DNA of 64,000 nt from CAZRVH01 sp964624905. Lineage in GTDB: Bacteria; Patescibacteriota; Gracilibacteria; Peribacterales; Peribacteraceae. Positions 63,266 to 64,000 of this stretch are shown here, one piece after another. The notes below the pieces were generated by a model, which was not told where the DNA came from, ran no database searches, and saw only the letters and a program-made list of their open reading frames with translations. The position numbers and the translations under genes were made by a program. How positions within the stretch are numbered: position 1 is the stretch's first letter; the number at the start of each line of letters is the position of its first letter. The stretch covers positions 7,617 through 71,616 of the forward strand of contig CAZUYK010000006.1 in the NCBI GenBank assembly GCA_964624905.1. The letters are read 5' to 3'.

Positions 63266-64000
63266 TTACCTCTTGATGCCGATGCGGTCCTCGATCTCCT
63301 GGTCGACGAAGATCTTCTTGCGGCCGTACTTCATGCGGCTGTATTCCTTGATGAGCCCGGCAAGCTTCTCGTTGCGGTCCTTTTCGTCGTAGATGGTTCC
63401 CATGCTGAACGGGCGGGACGTCGTGTTGTTGATGTTCAGCTTGGTGTAGCAGTGGAAATTCGGGATACCGATGACATCCTGTTCGCTGAGCACGGGGGCG
63501 AATTCCTTCGCCATGTACTCCGCGTCCTCCGCGCCTATCTTGAAGCTCATGATGGTACCGACGTTACCGAATACGGCGTCGCGGATCTTGCTGTTCGCGC
63601 CTTCGTAAGCGGACGTTTTGTCGGTCAGCTGGCCGATGTACTGGTGAGCCATGATGAGCGCGAGCTCGTACTTGCGGGCCTCCGAAAGGATGGTTGCGAA
63701 CGCATCGGTGATGAAGTTCTGGAATTCATCGACGTACAGGTAGAAGCGGCGGCGCTGATCCTGGGGCATTTCCGCGCGGGAAAGGGCGGCCATGTTCACC
63801 TTGTTCACGAAGATGAGTCCCAGCAGCTGCGCGTTGATGTCGCCGATCTTTCCCTTGCTGAGGTTAACGAGCAGCACCTTGCCGTCGTCCATGATCTGGC
63901 GGATGTCGAACGCGCTCTTCGGCTGCCCGATGATATTGCGCATCGTGGAGTTGGTGATGAACGGTCCGAACTTGGCGCTGAAGTACGGGATCATTTCCTC
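63266..64000 (-). CDS. TraG/VirB4-like ATPase (DUF87 type), C-terminal part
   Basis: Continues beyond the right edge; the last 244 codons are here. VLLVNLSKGKIGDINAQLLG, the Walker B-type FYLYVDEFQNFI and LIMAHQYIGQL are characteristic of type IV secretion/conjugation or CPR pilus-type ATPases. The Walker A motif is outside the window. In CPR bacteria such genes are often linked to DNA uptake or surface appendages, which is inference here. Confidence 0.88.
   Translation of the reverse strand, partial: EEMIPYFSAKFGPFITNSTMRNIIGQPKSAFDIRQIMDDGKVLLVNLSKGKIGDINAQLLGLIFVNKVNMAALSRAEMPQDQRRRFYLYVDEFQNFITDAFATILSEARKYELALIMAHQYIGQLTDKTSAYEGANSKIRDAVFGNVGTIMSFKIGAEDAEYMAKEFAPVLSEQDVIGIPNFHCYTKLNINNTTSRPFSMGTIYDEKDRNEKLAGLIKEYSRMKYGRKKIFVDQEIEDRIGIKR

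Noticed and set aside
1..64000. UGA recoding as glycine (Gracilibacteria-type)
   Set aside because: Several coupled genes end in TGA within ATGA or TGATG overlaps at correct protein ends, so UGA is a stop here.
1..64000. CRISPR array, insertion sequence or prophage
   Set aside because: No spaced direct repeats, transposase, integrase or phage structural gene was found.

Overview
The window looks like a chromosomal segment of a Patescibacteria/CPR bacterium with fairly high GC, possibly Peregrinibacteria (Peribacteria). That placement is an inference from gene content and style. Genes are tightly packed and UGA is used as an ordinary stop, which excludes Gracilibacteria-type recoding. There are many short proteins without recognisable families and many secreted proteins with serine/alanine-rich linkers. 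A VirB4/TraG-like pilus-type ATPase, a sortase and S-layer-homology (SLH) proteins are present. No rRNA, CRISPR array, insertion sequence or prophage is visible. Four tRNAs are present: Pro-CGG, Leu-CAG, Leu-UAA and Tyr-GUA.

Layout. 0-8.4 kb: a cut-off peroxiredoxin, a DEAD-box RNA helicase, a polymer ligase with TPR tail plus a lipoprotein, a Cys/His-rich lipoprotein, a UPF0314 membrane protein and a structured intergenic stretch. 8.4-21.5 kb: msrB, an ATP-grasp enzyme facing a GYKPYV-repeat protein, groES-groEL, tmk, folD, prfA, a DUF2157/GDYXXLXY membrane pair, mnmA and a sortase. 21.5-32.8 kb: YihY and EamA membrane proteins, an SLH protein, greA, holA, an operon of dockerin + cohesin/FN3 + cupredoxin proteins, csrA with a structured leader, and an SLH-CAP protein. 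32.8-42.7 kb: a cyclopropane-fatty-acid-synthase operon, a MarR-controlled MacB-like export operon and ftsK. 42.7-49 kb: two Shine-Dalgarno-led hypothetical genes in an AT-richer patch, rdgB, a lipoprotein and a UvrD helicase-nuclease. 49-64 kb: rpoD, dnaG, an RsmF-like rRNA methyltransferase, a second methyltransferase, leuS, der, a LOG-family protein, mltG, ybaB and a cut-off secretion/pilus ATPase.

Three things stand out. First, at 23 genes the start codon lies exactly 6 or 7 nt after a -10 promoter hexamer, without a ribosome binding site. Leaderless mRNA therefore seems to be a main mode of expression, while a smaller set of mostly accessory genes has long leaders and clear Shine-Dalgarno sequences. 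Second, the overlapping dockerin-cohesin-cupredoxin operon, together with the sortase 5.5 kb away and shared C-terminal (T/S)GPA-membrane-RR tails, suggests a self-contained sortase-anchored surface complex. Third, the primary sigma factor carries a Cys4 zinc-ribbon-like tail after region 4.2.
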